A stretch of 64,000 nt of DNA from Allomuricauda sp. (GTDB lineage: Bacteria > Bacteroidota > Bacteroidia > Flavobacteriales > Flavobacteriaceae), in contig NZ_PABT01000037.1 of the NCBI RefSeq assembly GCF_002699205.1, positions 1 through 64,000 of the forward strand. Direction: 5' to 3'. The notes beneath the pieces were generated by a model that worked only from the letters and a program-made list of their open reading frames with translations, ran no database searches and had not been told where the DNA came from. Position numbers and translations under genes: made by a program. Position 1 is the first letter of the stretch. Every line of letters begins with the position of its first letter. Shown here piece by piece: positions 15,143 to 23,470 of the stretch.

Positions 15143-16070
15143 TGTCCTTACTGTTTACGGTTTGAATAAAAATATCATTGGCCGAAGGTATGGTTTCTTC
15201 GAACCTGTTGATGTTCCCAATTTTAGAAAGTTCCGTTAAAATATCCCCGGTATGCGATGTTGGTAGCTGTACTTTAAAATTCAGTTGATTTTCCTCCGCA
15301 TCGATCTTTGAAGAAAGTACATTGAACTTTTGTGCTATGGATTCTTCCAGATCCTGGATATTATTTTCCACTTGGAGCCCTATATTGAAAATATTGTTTT
15401 TATATGCTTTTTTGATTTCCGACAATTTGCCGTCCAGTATTTTTTCGGACTTATGGATCAGGGCAATGTACTCACAAAGCTCTTCCACCGATTCCATCCG
15501 ATGCGTGGAAAAAATGATAGAGGTGCCGTTTTCCTTCAACTGAAGTATCTCATCCTTGATTATGTTTGCATTTATAGGGTCAAAACCACTGAACGGCTCG
15601 TCAAAAATCAATAGTTTTGGTTCGTGGAGCACGGTGACTATAAACTGGATTTTCTGGGCCATTCCTTTGGAAAGTTCCTGTATCTTTTTGTTCCACCAAT
15701 CACCAATATCCAAACGGTCGAACCAATATTTGAGCCTGGTTTTGGCCTCACTTTTGGACAACCCTTTCAATTGTGCCAAATAGAGTGCCTGCTCCCCTAC
15801 CTTCATACTTTTATACAAACCCCTTTCCTCTGGCAAATAACCAATGGATGCAATATGTTTTGGAGCCAAAGGTTCTCCATTGAGCAAGATTTCACCGGAA
15901 TCTTGATAGGTAATTTGATTGATGATTCTTATGAACGAGGTTTTACCTGCCCCATTGGGACCCAAAAGCCCATAAATGCAATTCTTCGGAATTTGAAGCG
16001 ATATGTTGCTCAATGCGGTATAATCCCCGTAAGTCTTGGTCACATTTTCGGCAACAAGGATTTGATCCAT
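15132..16070 (-). CDS. ABC transporter ATP-binding protein (NatA-like)
   Basis: From the chosen ATG (16070; Met-Asp-Gln-Ile-Leu-Val-Ala-Glu) the protein has 312 residues. Walker A is Gly-Pro-Asn-Gly-Ala-Gly-Lys-Thr, the signature is Leu-Ser-Lys-Gly-Met-Ala-Gln-Lys, Walker B is Leu-Leu-Ile-Phe-Asp-Glu-Pro, and the switch is Ser-Thr-His-Arg-Met. A longer frame to 16121 adds 17 residues unlike the family and is not favoured. The C-terminal 90 residues are the extra domain found in NatA/DRA-type ATPases. It pairs with the downstream ABC-2 permease. Confidence 0.9.
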   Translation of the reverse strand: MDQILVAENVTKTYGDYTALSNISLQIPKNCIYGLLGPNGAGKTSFIRIINQITYQDSGEILLNGEPLAPKHIASIGYLPEERGLYKSMKVGEQALYLAQLKGLSKSEAKTRLKYWFDRLDIGDWWNKKIQELSKGMAQKIQFIVTVLHEPKLLIFDEPFSGFDPINANIIKDEILQLKENGTSIIFSTHRMESVEELCEYIALIHKSEKILDGKLSEIKKAYKNNIFNIGLQVENNIQDLEESIAQKFNVLSSKIDAEENQLNFKVQLPTSHTGDILTELSKIGNINRFEETIPSANDIFIQTVNSKDNGK

Positions 16071-16121
16071 GTAAACTATTTTTTCAAAGATATGTATTTG
16101 CAGAATACCTGCATTTTCCAT

Positions 16122-16159
16122 AAAAACAAAAACCCACCCTTAAAAACTTCAAGGATGGG
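16122..16159 (-). terminator. Rho-independent terminator after dnaJ
   Basis: On the minus strand CCCATCCTT and AAGGGTGGG form a 9-bp stem with one mismatch around a 9-base loop, followed by TTTTTGTTTTT. It lies about 90 bp after the dnaJ stop codon and before the ABC ATPase gene. Confidence 0.75.
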
Positions 16160-16250
16160 AAAAAAATTGCTATGAAAAAGAAAATTAGATATCGGTCACC
16201 CAACATCAGTTTCAAATATACGTTTTTTTTTAAACAGAAGGTTTTAAATC

Positions 16251-17372
16251 TTAAGAGAACATATCTTTTACCTTCTCAAAGAAAGATTTATCAGATTTTT
16301 CAGGCTTTGGGACAAAGTTGTCATCTCCTTGCATACGCTCAAAAAACTCCCTCTGTTCTTTATTCAAATGCTTTGGAGTCCAAACGTTTACATGAACCAA
16401 CAAATCCCCACTGCCATAACCGTTCAAACTATTGATACCCTTTCCGCGGAGCCTTAAAATTTTACCGGACTGAATTCCCGGATCCAATTTTATCCGAACC
16501 TTTCCGCCAATGGCATCAATTTCTTTGGAACAGCCAAGAACAGCCTCGGGTATACTTATGTATAGATCGTAATGTAGATTATCGCCTTCTCTTTTTAGCG
16601 TATCGTGCTCCAATGTTTCAATGGCAACCAACAAATCCCCTGCAATACCATTTCCTGGGGCATCGTTACCCTTACCTGATACTTTCAACTGCATACCATC
16701 TTCTACGCCTGGTGGAATTTTTATGGATACGGTTTCTTCTTCCACCTTAAGCCCTTGGGCATCGGCACCGGAAGGTTTTCTATCCATAATTTGCCCAGCA
16801 CCGCCACATGTTGTACAAGTAGTGGCAGTTTGCATTCTGCCCAATATGGTATTGGTTATTTTTGTGATCTGTCCGGTACCATTACATGTGGGACAGGTTT
16901 TATAGGTAACTCCTTCTGCTTGTCGTTTTCGGCGGACCTTTACTTTTTTCTCCACACCATTGGCCACTTCCTCCAATGTCAGCTTTACCCGGATACGAAG
17001 GTTACTTCCCTTGGTTCTGCGCTGTCCGCCACCAAAGCCCCCAAATCCACTGAATCCACCACTACCACCGAAGGCGCCACCAAAAATATCTCCAAATTGA
17101 CTGAAGATATCATCCATATTCATACCTCCGCCGCCAAATCCGCCACTTCCATCAAAGGCTGCATGGCCATATTGGTCATACTTTGCCCTTTTGTCCGGGT
17201 CTCCCAATACTTCATAGGCCTCGGCAGATTTTTTGAACATTTCCTCTGCCTTGGCATCACCTGGATTTTTATCGGGATGGTATTCGATGGCCTTTTTTCT
17301 ATAGGCCTTTTTTATTTCTGCGGCTGAAGCTCCTTTGGATACTCCTAATATTTCGTAATAATCCTCCTTCAT
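16251..17372 (-). CDS. dnaJ: Chaperone DnaJ with a reduced zinc-binding domain
   Basis: 373 residues: J domain (1-70) with His-Pro-Asp (Tyr-His-Pro-Asp-Lys), a Gly/Phe-rich linker (about 75-115), the substrate-binding barrels and a C-terminal dimerisation part. The central domain has only two Cys-x-x-Cys-x-Gly-x-Gly repeats (Cys-Pro-Thr-Cys-Asn-Gly-Thr-Gly and Cys-Thr-Thr-Cys-Gly-Gly-Ala-Gly) where E. coli DnaJ has four, so one zinc centre at most is possible. Flavobacterial DnaJ proteins often look like this, from memory. It works with DnaK and GrpE; grpE is 6 bp upstream. Confidence 0.95.
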   Translation of the reverse strand: MKEDYYEILGVSKGASAAEIKKAYRKKAIEYHPDKNPGDAKAEEMFKKSAEAYEVLGDPDKRAKYDQYGHAAFDGSGGFGGGGMNMDDIFSQFGDIFGGAFGGSGGFSGFGGFGGGQRRTKGSNLRIRVKLTLEEVANGVEKKVKVRRKRQAEGVTYKTCPTCNGTGQITKITNTILGRMQTATTCTTCGGAGQIMDRKPSGADAQGLKVEEETVSIKIPPGVEDGMQLKVSGKGNDAPGNGIAGDLLVAIETLEHDTLKREGDNLHYDLYISIPEAVLGCSKEIDAIGGKVRIKLDPGIQSGKILRLRGKGINSLNGYGSGDLLVHVNVWTPKHLNKEQREFFERMQGDDNFVPKPEKSDKSFFEKVKDMFS

Positions 17373-17378
17373 AAAGTT

Positions 17379-17969
17379 TTAGTTTCCAACAACAACTTTT
17401 GGGTGCCTGATGATGCGGTCTCCGAGTTTGAAACCTTTTTCAACCACATCAATAATTTTTCCTTTCATTTTTTTGTCTGGAGCAGGTATCTGGGTAATGG
17501 CATCGTGCACTTCGGCATCAAATACATCCCCGGCCTTGACCTCCACTTCTTCCAATCCTTTGTTCTTCAAGGTTTCCCTGAACTTGTTGTTTATAAGTTC
17601 CACCCCTTTGAACATTTCCTTATCCTCGGATTTTGAAAGCTCCTTGAGCGCACGGTCAAAATCGTCCATAATGGGGAGCAATGCCAGCATGATCTCCTGT
17701 CCTGCCGTTTTAAACAAATCCATACGTTCTTTGGAAGTTCTGCGCTTGTAGTTTTCAAACTCCGCAAAAAGCCTTAGGAACTTTTCTTTCTCATTGGCCA
17801 AATCTTCACGCAACTTATCCTCTTCAGAGATTTCTTCTTCAGAGATTTCTTCATCATTTTCCTCCGCAGCATTGGCCTCTATATTTTCATCGTTCAGCTC
17901 GGTATTCTCTTCGGGTTGCTCTTTTGTAAGCTCACCCTCCATTTCTTCAACCTTACTTTTATCACTCAT
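17379..17969 (-). CDS. grpE: Nucleotide exchange factor GrpE
   Basis: 196 residues. The first 60 are very acidic and disordered (Glu/Asn-rich). A long helix follows (about 60-115, with Phe-Ala-Glu-Phe-Glu-Asn-Tyr-Lys-Arg-Arg), then the four-helix region and the C-terminal beta wing ending in Gly-Phe-Lys-Leu-Gly-Asp-Arg-Ile-Ile-Arg-His-Pro-Lys-Val-Val-Val. It releases ADP from DnaK. It is the first gene of the grpE-dnaJ operon. Confidence 0.95.
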   Translation of the reverse strand: MSDKSKVEEMEGELTKEQPEENTELNDENIEANAAEENDEEISEEEISEEDKLREDLANEKEKFLRLFAEFENYKRRTSKERMDLFKTAGQEIMLALLPIMDDFDRALKELSKSEDKEMFKGVELINNKFRETLKNKGLEEVEVKAGDVFDAEVHDAITQIPAPDKKMKGKIIDVVEKGFKLGDRIIRHPKVVVGN

Positions 17970-17994
17970 GTTTCAATGTTTTATTTTGAAGTGG

Positions 17995-18027
17995 CAAAAG
18001 TACTGCCAATTGTCCAAAAATGTCAAA
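17995..18027 (-). promoter_or_regulatory. Promoter of grpE-dnaJ
   Basis: On the minus strand the -33 element TTTG (18024-18027) is 21 bp from the -7 element TACTTTTG (17995-18002), fitting TTTG-N19-21-TAnnTTTG. It is 26 bp upstream of the grpE start. No CIRCE-type or other heat-shock operator was seen beside it. Confidence 0.65.
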
Positions 18028-18042
18028 ATGTCACCGCAAAAC

Positions 18043-18069
18043 ATAAAAAAAACCGCCTAAGCGGTCTTT
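18043..18069 (-). terminator. Terminator after the TIGR01777 gene
   Basis: On the minus strand GACCGC-TTA-GGCGGT is followed by a run of eight T. It ends transcription of the epimerase-like gene before the grpE promoter. Confidence 0.75.
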
Positions 18070-18109
18070 AGATATCAAAAGCGTCATGAAAAATAAAAAA
18101 TCCGTTTTA

Positions 18110-19054
18110 CTATGCTTTAACAGACTCGGGGACTTCTTCGTCATGATGGTCGTATAGACTCTTTAACGCTTGGCAAATATTGACATATTGAAAAGAAAAG
18201 CCCTCTTCTTCAATTTTTTTACTGCTCACCCTTTGGCTGGCCAAAACCAAGGTGGACATTTTGCCCAAAATTGCTTTTAAAAAAAAGGCCGGCACATTGG
18301 GCAACCAAAGGGGCATATCCATAATTTTCGCCAATTCCTTGATCATTTTTGTGTTGGTGACGGGGTTGGGTGCCACACCATTGTAAACCCCTTTAAGATT
18401 ATTTTCCACGGCAAAAACAAACATTTGCGCCAAATCCTCTATATGGATCCATGATTGCCATTGCTCCCCACTGCCCATGGGAGCACCTAAAAATTTCTTG
18501 ACAGGTTGGGCCATTTTCGGCAAAGCCCCACCATTATTGGATAACACCAATCCTATTCGGATTTTGGCCACACCTATCTTCAGTTTTTCAAAAGTATCCG
18601 CTTCGGCCTCCCATTTTTGAACCACTTCACCCAAAAAACCATCATCCATCTTCGTTTGGTTCTCGTCATAATATTCGCTAAAGGAATCTGGGTAAATACC
18701 TATGGCCGATGCGGAGATAAGACATTCTACCTCTCTGTTCCCGGATTGCTCCAATCCTTTCCTCAGGGTTCTTAAGCTGTTGATCCGACTTGAAAGTATT
18801 TTTTTTCTATAGTTCGGTGTCCACCGTTTTGCTATACTGGCCCCGGCCAAATTGATGATAGCTTGAACGTTTTCAAAACAATCCAAGTCTATTTCCCCTT
18901 TGGCAGGATTCCAATAAAAGCCTTGAAAATCTTCTGTGGAAGTAATCTTTCCTTTGCTCGTGGTCAAATAATTTACAGGAATACCTTTTTGCCTCAGTAC
19001 CTTAACAATGGCCTGCCCAACCAATCCCGTAGCTCCTGTTACCAACACCTTCAT
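18110..19054 (-). CDS. TIGR01777-family NAD(P)-dependent epimerase-like protein (YfcH type)
   Basis: 314 residues. The extended SDR Rossmann start is Val-Thr-Gly-Ala-Thr-Gly-Leu-Val-Gly, and the family mark Ser-Ala-Ser-Ala-Ile-Gly-Ile-Tyr-Pro near residue 115 replaces the normal Tyr-x-x-x-Lys surroundings. Ser-Trp-Ile-His-Ile-Glu-Asp-Leu near 205 and the DUF1731 C-terminal region (Leu-Ala-Ser-Gln-Arg-Val) are also typical. Relatives include YfcH and the plant division-linked SulA homologues; the bacterial substrate is unknown. It is a single gene with its own terminator. Confidence 0.85.
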   Translation of the reverse strand: MKVLVTGATGLVGQAIVKVLRQKGIPVNYLTTSKGKITSTEDFQGFYWNPAKGEIDLDCFENVQAIINLAGASIAKRWTPNYRKKILSSRINSLRTLRKGLEQSGNREVECLISASAIGIYPDSFSEYYDENQTKMDDGFLGEVVQKWEAEADTFEKLKIGVAKIRIGLVLSNNGGALPKMAQPVKKFLGAPMGSGEQWQSWIHIEDLAQMFVFAVENNLKGVYNGVAPNPVTNTKMIKELAKIMDMPLWLPNVPAFFLKAILGKMSTLVLASQRVSSKKIEEEGFSFQYVNICQALKSLYDHHDEEVPESVKA

Positions 19055-19178
19055 ACAATCATTTTATACAAATTTACGGGTTTAATCAACTGTTTATCAG
19101 ACCTTAATTTAGGTTTAACATATTTATCCAAACTTTAGATCTATTTATGATACCAAAAGCACTAAGCTTAACAGAAAG

Positions 19179-19850
19179 TTAGCAATTCTCAGGCTTAATG
19201 GCCCTGAGCATTTCGCGTTTGCCGGGAGGTCCGGGCAATCTTTCCACAGCAAAACCTACCGATTGCATTGCCCTTCGCACACTTCCTTTTGCAGCATATG
19301 TGACCAGCACCCCACCTTTCTTTAAGGCATGATACATCTTTAAGAAGATATCCTCTGTCCAAAGCTCGGGCTGCACCCTCGCCCCAAAGGCATCAAAATA
19401 AATGAGGTTGAAAAGATTCCGCTGCTCTATTTCTTTGAAGTCTTTTTTTTGTTTCAGGAGAGAAAAACCAGAAGTCAACGATATGCTTTCTTCCCAAGGA
19501 GCGCTATGCATCTTTAGAAATATGTCTTCTTTGTCTTCAGCGCCCAATTGTGTACAATAGTCCAATTGACCAACTTCTTCCATGGAAACCGGAAATGCCT
19601 CAACACCAACGTAGTCAATGACCAACTGTTGCCGAGGCCCCTCCAATAAAGTAATAAATGCGTTAAGTCCAGTACCAAAACCAATCTCCAAAATGCCAAT
19701 ACTTTCTTTTTGAAATAACCGAAGTCCATGCTCAATAAAAACATGATAGGCTTCTTGGACCGCTCCGTGCTTGGAGTGATACTGTTCGTCCCAATCTTCT
19801 ATCTGGATGGTCTTGGAACCATCACCTGTCGTGATTATTCTACGTTTCAA
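19179..19850 (-). CDS. mnmD: tRNA (mnm5s2U34) methyltransferase, MnmD type
   Basis: 223 residues, corresponding to the methyltransferase half of E. coli MnmC (MnmC1, DUF752) without the FAD oxidase half. SAM-binding Glu-Ile-Gly-Phe-Gly-Thr-Gly-Leu-Asn-Ala and Ile-Tyr-Phe-Asp-Ala-Phe-Gly are clear, and the start with Thr-Gly-Asp-Gly-Ser-Lys-Thr is typical. It would make the last methyl transfer of the wobble uridine modification. It overlaps the upstream DUF4920 gene by 4 bp. Confidence 0.85.
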   Translation of the reverse strand: MKRRIITTGDGSKTIQIEDWDEQYHSKHGAVQEAYHVFIEHGLRLFQKESIGILEIGFGTGLNAFITLLEGPRQQLVIDYVGVEAFPVSMEEVGQLDYCTQLGAEDKEDIFLKMHSAPWEESISLTSGFSLLKQKKDFKEIEQRNLFNLIYFDAFGARVQPELWTEDIFLKMYHALKKGGVLVTYAAKGSVRRAMQSVGFAVERLPGPPGKREMLRAIKPENC

Positions 19851-20323
19851 GGTTGATTGGCGATCAATACCCCATCAGCCTCAAAACGCAGGGTTTGTTT
19901 TGGGGCGGTTATCTGTGCCAGCTCGTCTTCAGAAGCACCTTCATCCTCTGCGTAATGTTTTTGATCCTCCACGGACATTTCTTCCAAGAAAGCCGCACCG
20001 TTCATCACAACTTTTTTGCCCGCAGCATCTTTGGGAACAAAAAAACCATAATCTTTAAAACGGACAAAGACCTCATCGTCGGATTCCAGTTTCACTTTCA
20101 TCCAGCATCCTTTGTTCTGACAAACCTCCTTGATCTCCCCTATCATTTGGATTTGCAATGAATCTGTGGCAGAAATCTTTTCAAAAGGTGCGGAAGTTTT
20201 GGCCGCTTTTCCAGATACTTCAAATTCTTGACCAAAATAATCCCCTTGAATGGTTTCCTGTTTGCACGAGACCATTAGGACTCCCAATAAAAATACAGTA
20301 GCAATTGTGTTAAAAACTTTCAT
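19847..20323 (-). CDS. DUF4920 lipoprotein
   Basis: About 158 residues from the preferred ATG at 20323 (an upstream in-frame start at 20335 adds four). The signal peptide ends in the lipobox Leu-Met-Val-Ser-Cys. The body holds a strand-rich OB-like domain with Cys-Gln-Asn-Lys-Gly-Cys-Trp-Met, a pair of cysteines followed by Trp that is characteristic of DUF4920 and may bind metal. It is probably in the periplasm or on the outer membrane. It leads a two-gene unit with mnmD; the reason for that pairing is unclear. Confidence 0.8.
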   Translation of the reverse strand: MKVFNTIATVFLLGVLMVSCKQETIQGDYFGQEFEVSGKAAKTSAPFEKISATDSLQIQMIGEIKEVCQNKGCWMKVKLESDDEVFVRFKDYGFFVPKDAAGKKVVMNGAAFLEEMSVEDQKHYAEDEGASEDELAQITAPKQTLRFEADGVLIANQP

Positions 20324-20364
20324 TTTTGATAACATTTAAGTGAATGTAGATTAAGTATAATATT

Positions 20365-20372
20365 TAGATTTG
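20365..20372 (+). promoter_or_regulatory. Candidate -7 element of ilvE
   Basis: TAGATTTG matches TAnnTTTG and lies 57 bp upstream of the ilvE start. A good -33 element is not evident. Confidence 0.4.
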
Positions 20373-20429
20373 AGAAACGCCCAAAACTAACAATAAATAG
20401 CTAATTTTAACACTATAAATGTAAGTGAT

Positions 20430-21497
20430 ATGGAAACAATGGCTAACAAAATAGCTGTAGAGAAGGCTAAATCCTCCAAAATCCAAGATGTGGATTTTGA
20501 CAATCTTTCTTTTGGAAGTGTTTATTCGGACCATATGTTGGTCTGCGACTATAAGAATGGGGAATGGAATACTCCCAAAGTGGTTCCTTACCAACCTATC
20601 ACTTTGGACCCTGCTGCCAAAATCTTCCATTATGGACAATCTATTTTTGAAGGCATGAAGGCCTACAAGGACGAAAATGGAAAAGTGTGGCTCTTTAGAC
20701 CTCTGGAAAATTTCAAACGATTGAACAAATCGGCACACAGGTTGGCCATTCCAGAAATCCCGGAAGCTTATTTCATGGAAGGGCTCAATACGCTCCTTCA
20801 GCTGGAAAAAGATTGGATCCCACAAAACCCTGGCAGTTCCCTGTACATTAGACCGTTTGTATTTGCTTCTGGAAACGGCTTCCACGCCTCTCCGGCCGAC
20901 GAATATAAATTTATAATTGCCTGTGCACCTTCCGGAGCATATTTTTCCGGAAAGGTAAAGGTATTGATAGAAGAGACCTATTCCAGAGCAGCCAACGGTG
21001 GCGTAGGTTATGCCAAAGCCGGAGGAAACTACGCAGGGCAGTTTTATCCCACACAATTAGCAGCCGAAAAAGGATACCAACAGGTAATATGGACCGATGA
21101 CAACACCCACGAGTTTATAGAGGAAGCTGGAGCTATGAATGTTTTTGTACGTATAAACGATACATTGATGACGGCCCCCACAAGCGACCGTATTTTGGAT
21201 GGGATCACAAGAAAAAGTATACTGGATATTGCCAAAGATGAGGGTATTAAGACCGAGGTTCGTAAAATATCCGTCCATGAATTGGTGAAAGCGGCAGAAG
21301 ACGGATCATTAAAAGAGATGTTCGGTGCAGGAACTGCCGCAGTGGTATCACCCATTTCGGGTTTTGGTTATCATGGGAAAGATTATGAACTACCCGATTT
21401 AGAAAACAGTTACGCTTCTTTATTAAAGAAAAGAATCACTGATATTCAATATAACCGGGCAGAAGATAAATTTGGATGGCGATATGAGGTCATCTAA
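20430..21497 (+). CDS. ilvE: Branched-chain amino acid aminotransferase
   Basis: 355 residues, class IV PLP aminotransferase of the longer (type II) branched-chain form. The PLP lysine is Lys196 in Ala-Lys-Ala-Gly-Gly-Asn-Tyr-Ala-Gly. Other marks are His-Tyr-Gly-Gln-Ser-Ile-Phe-Glu-Gly near 67-75, Tyr-Ile-Arg-Pro-Phe near 139-143, Glu-Glu-Ala-Gly-Ala-Met-Asn-Val-Phe, and Gly-Ala-Gly-Thr-Ala-Ala-Val. It transfers amino groups between glutamate and the keto acids of Leu, Ile and Val. It is a single gene closed by a strong terminator. An internal ATG three codons on is an alternative start. Confidence 0.95.
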   Translation: METMANKIAVEKAKSSKIQDVDFDNLSFGSVYSDHMLVCDYKNGEWNTPKVVPYQPITLDPAAKIFHYGQSIFEGMKAYKDENGKVWLFRPLENFKRLNKSAHRLAIPEIPEAYFMEGLNTLLQLEKDWIPQNPGSSLYIRPFVFASGNGFHASPADEYKFIIACAPSGAYFSGKVKVLIEETYSRAANGGVGYAKAGGNYAGQFYPTQLAAEKGYQQVIWTDDNTHEFIEEAGAMNVFVRINDTLMTAPTSDRILDGITRKSILDIAKDEGIKTEVRKISVHELVKAAEDGSLKEMFGAGTAAVVSPISGFGYHGKDYELPDLENSYASLLKKRITDIQYNRAEDKFGWRYEVI

Positions 21498-21498
21498 T

Positions 21499-21527
21499 AA
21501 AAAAGGCGCCCATGGGCGCCTTTTTTA
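21499..21527. terminator. Bidirectional terminator between ilvE and the MazG-like gene
   Basis: The palindrome AAAAAAGGCGCCCATG continues symmetrically as GGCGCCTTTTTT. The stem is GC-rich and flanked by A and T runs, so it can stop transcription from both converging genes. Confidence 0.9.
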
Positions 21528-21911
21528 TTTATCGATTATTGCCTCGATGTTCGGTTTAAAATAATTTGGGCCTTTCAGCACCTTTCCATCTTCGCGGTAA
21601 ATTGGTTTTCCATCCGCACCCAATTTGCTCATATTGCTACGCTGTATCTCTTCAAAAACCTCTTCGATCTTATATTGCATACCGTGTTCCAATATGGTCC
21701 CGCACAAAATATAAAGCATATCCCCCAGGGCATCCGCCACTTCCACCAGATCATCGTTGTTTGCAGCTTCCAGATATTCCCGGTTTTCTTCATCCATTAA
21801 ATCAAAACGGAGTTTGTTTTTATCCTTTCCCAGATCCGCTTTAGGCTCATGTGAGACTCCTAGACCAAAAGAATTGTGGAAAAGCTCCACGGCTTTTATT
21901 TTACTCTTCAT
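21525..21911 (-). CDS. MazG-like nucleoside triphosphate pyrophosphohydrolase
   Basis: 128 residues, all-alpha. Metal-binding acidic motifs are seen as Glu-Glu-Asn-Arg-Glu-Tyr-Leu-Glu-Ala and Asp-Leu-Val-Glu-Val-Ala-Asp-Ala-Leu-Gly-Asp-Met-Leu-Tyr, matching the E-x-x-E ... E-x-x-D pattern of the MazG/HisE superfamily. A phosphoribosyl-ATP pyrophosphohydrolase-like annotation is common for this subgroup, but no his genes are nearby, so a house-cleaning NTPase role is more likely. Its 3' end runs into the shared terminator. Confidence 0.75.
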   Translation of the reverse strand: MKSKIKAVELFHNSFGLGVSHEPKADLGKDKNKLRFDLMDEENREYLEAANNDDLVEVADALGDMLYILCGTILEHGMQYKIEEVFEEIQRSNMSKLGADGKPIYREDGKVLKGPNYFKPNIEAIIDK

Positions 21912-21950
21912 TACACTTATTTGATTTAGCTTTGCATAAAAATATGAAAT

Positions 21951-22139
21951 ATGTTCAGTACGGGACAGATAATTTTTGCAGCCCTATTCTTTATTGCCTT
22001 TGTGGTGATCATCTCTTTTTCTTATCGAAAAGATAAAAACCTGCACAAAAAGAACTATAAAGGTGTTATCTGGATTCTTATTTCATTTATATCCTTTATA
22101 ATTATTCTTTTCTTGATTAAATATTTCCTCAAAAATTAA
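21951..22139 (+). CDS. Small two-helix membrane protein
   Basis: 62 residues: a hydrophobic segment (about 6-22), a basic loop (Arg-Lys-Asp-Lys-Asn-Leu-His-Lys-Lys-Asn-Tyr-Lys), and a second segment (about 40-58). Both ends are probably on the same side of the membrane. Function unknown. It is read divergently from the MazG-like gene, with about 40 bp between the starts. Confidence 0.6.
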   Translation: MFSTGQIIFAALFFIAFVVIISFSYRKDKNLHKKNYKGVIWILISFISFIIILFLIKYFLKN

Positions 22140-22197
22140 CGGTCACATTGCCTATACCACAAAAATGGGCGGTTTTGCAACAATAGAGCGGCTTCCA

Positions 22198-22228
22198 TTT
22201 CGTTTTTATAGGAAAACCTTTACTTTTG
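22198..22228 (+). promoter_or_regulatory. Promoter for the small membrane protein and crcB
   Basis: TTTC (22198-22201), one base off TTTG, is 19 bp upstream of TACTTTTG (22221-22228), a full match to TAnnTTTG. The first start codon downstream is at 22257. No fluoride riboswitch-like fold was recognised in this leader. Confidence 0.55.
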
Positions 22229-22256
22229 TTTAACATTATTTTAGCACGCAACCTAA

Positions 22257-22436
22257 ATGACTGTATTTTTAACTATTCTTTTTGTTCTGCTTACCATTAA
22301 TGCCATTCTACTGATTTTCAGCGTCAACGGGGCCAAGGAAAGATTTATAAAGCCGATAAAAAAGTTATCGGAAACCTCAACACCCAAACTTTTCCCCAAT
22401 GAGGTTGTAAAAACTGAATACAAAGAAGCGGTTTAG
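22257..22436 (+). CDS. Small single-pass membrane protein
   Basis: 59 residues, Met-Thr-Val-Phe-Leu-Thr-Ile-Leu-Phe-Val to Glu-Ala-Val-stop. One N-terminal membrane helix (about 3-22) is followed by a basic, proline-containing tail of about 35 residues. Function unknown. It ends 16 bp before crcB, under the same promoter, so it may work with or be co-regulated with the fluoride channel. Confidence 0.6.
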   Translation: MTVFLTILFVLLTINAILLIFSVNGAKERFIKPIKKLSETSTPKLFPNEVVKTEYKEAV

Positions 22437-22452
22437 TTTGTACCTTTAGGGC

Positions 22453-22827
22453 ATGAAACAGGCCTTTCTTGTTTTTTTGGGCGGTGGATTGGGAAGTGTT
22501 CTACGCTATATGATTTCCAAGTCACTTAACCCACTTTTCCAAAATTTTTTCCTGGGCACTTTTTTTGTCAACGTAGTGGGCTGCTTTTTAATTGGTCTTT
22601 TTTTAGGCATTTCCGCGAAGGGCAATCTTCTTTCCTACAATAACACACTATTTCTTGCTACAGGGTTTTGCGGTGGGTTCACCACATTTTCTGCTTTTGC
22701 TTTTGAAAAGCACTCTTTTTTGAAGAATGGCGACTTTCTCAATTTTGCCATTTACATGACTTCCAGCATTGTTATCGGAGTTTTGGCCGTCGTTCTAGGA
22801 TTATGGCTGGCCAAACACATTCAGTAG
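22453..22827 (+). CDS. crcB: Fluoride ion channel CrcB/Fluc
   Basis: 124 residues with four membrane helices, the normal Fluc length. Family marks are Gly-Gly-Gly-Leu-Gly-Ser-Val-Leu-Arg-Tyr at the start, Gly-Thr-Phe-Phe-Val-Asn-Val-Val-Gly-Cys-Phe in helix 2 (the conserved Asn), and Gly-Phe-Cys-Gly-Gly-Phe-Thr-Thr-Phe-Ser-Ala-Phe in helix 3 (the pore-lining Phe residues). It works as a dual-topology dimer that lets fluoride leave the cell. Confidence 0.95.
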   Translation: MKQAFLVFLGGGLGSVLRYMISKSLNPLFQNFFLGTFFVNVVGCFLIGLFLGISAKGNLLSYNNTLFLATGFCGGFTTFSAFAFEKHSFLKNGDFLNFAIYMTSSIVIGVLAVVLGLWLAKHIQ

Positions 22828-22862
22828 TTATAAATTGTGTTTTTGTAGTTAAAATTTGTTAA

Positions 22863-22886
22863 AAAACAATACAATCTTATTGTTTT
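22863..22886 (+). terminator. Hairpin after crcB
   Basis: AAAACAATA and TATTGTTTT form a perfect 9-bp stem around CAATCT, 35 bp after crcB. A T-run follows after a short gap. Confidence 0.5.
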
Positions 22887-22976
22887 AAGCCTCTTTTTTG
22901 ATAAAAATTAAATTCAATCAACTTAATGTTAAGATAAAATTAACGATAAAATAATAAAACTTAACATATAATCTCA

Positions 22977-23004
22977 TACCCCTAAATTTTTAGGGGTATT
23001 TTTC
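22977..23004. terminator. Palindrome TACCCCTAAA/TTTAGGGGTA with T-run
   Basis: A near-perfect 22-bp palindrome is followed by TTTTTCTT. It lies 93 bp upstream of the PII gene. It could be a second terminator for crcB or an operator or attenuator for the nitrogen genes; position alone does not decide. Confidence 0.5.
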
Positions 23005-23065
23005 TTATACCCATAAAAATACACCCATAACCCCCTAATTTATAATGCTATATAACTAATTCATA

Positions 23066-23073
23066 TATATTTG
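23066..23073 (+). promoter_or_regulatory. Candidate -7 element of the PII-amtB unit
   Basis: TATATTTG matches TAnnTTTG and lies 23 bp before the ATG of the PII gene. No clear -33 element was found, so activation by a regulator is possible. Confidence 0.45.
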
Positions 23074-23096
23074 ATTCATCAATTAACTATTTAATT

Positions 23097-23435
23097 ATGA
23101 AAAAAGTCGAGGCAATTATTAGAAAATCAAAATTTGATGAGGTTAAAAAAGCCCTGCATCAAATTGAGGTCAACTTCTTTAGTTACTGGGATGTAACGGG
23201 AGTTGGAAATGAAAAACAAGGACATGTCTATCGTGGCGTATCGTACAGCACTAGCGATATACAGCGAAGGTATTTGGTTATCGTTGTTAGCGATGACTTT
23301 CTGGAAAAAACCGTGAATGTTTTATTGGATACGGCCAGTACGGGGAACGTTGGTGACGGGAAAATTTTCGTCTCCGATGTCATTGAAGCGTATAGGATCA
23401 GAACCAAGGAAAGCGGAAGCGCAGGAATCAACTAA
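23097..23435 (+). CDS. PII nitrogen regulatory protein (GlnK-like)
   Basis: 112 residues, standard PII fold with beta-alpha-beta repeats and the ATP-site motif Thr-Gly-Asn-Val-Gly-Asp-Gly-Lys-Ile-Phe (82-91). The T-loop is two residues shorter than in E. coli GlnB: Gly-His-Val-Tyr45-Arg-Gly replaces Gly-His-Thr-Glu-Leu-Tyr51-Arg-Gly. The uridylylation-type tyrosine is kept, but the lysines after it are changed to Arg-Arg. It is 35 bp upstream of the ammonium transporter, so it is expected to block AmtB when nitrogen is plentiful. Confidence 0.9.
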   Translation: MKKVEAIIRKSKFDEVKKALHQIEVNFFSYWDVTGVGNEKQGHVYRGVSYSTSDIQRRYLVIVVSDDFLEKTVNVLLDTASTGNVGDGKIFVSDVIEAYRIRTKESGSAGIN

Positions 23436-23470
23436 CAGTAAAACAACCAAAAAACTTAAAAACTTAGATT

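Noticed and set aside
22140-22452. Fluoride riboswitch before crcB
   Set aside because: No sequence resembling the crcB motif was recognised; the leader is fully used by a promoter and a small membrane-protein gene.
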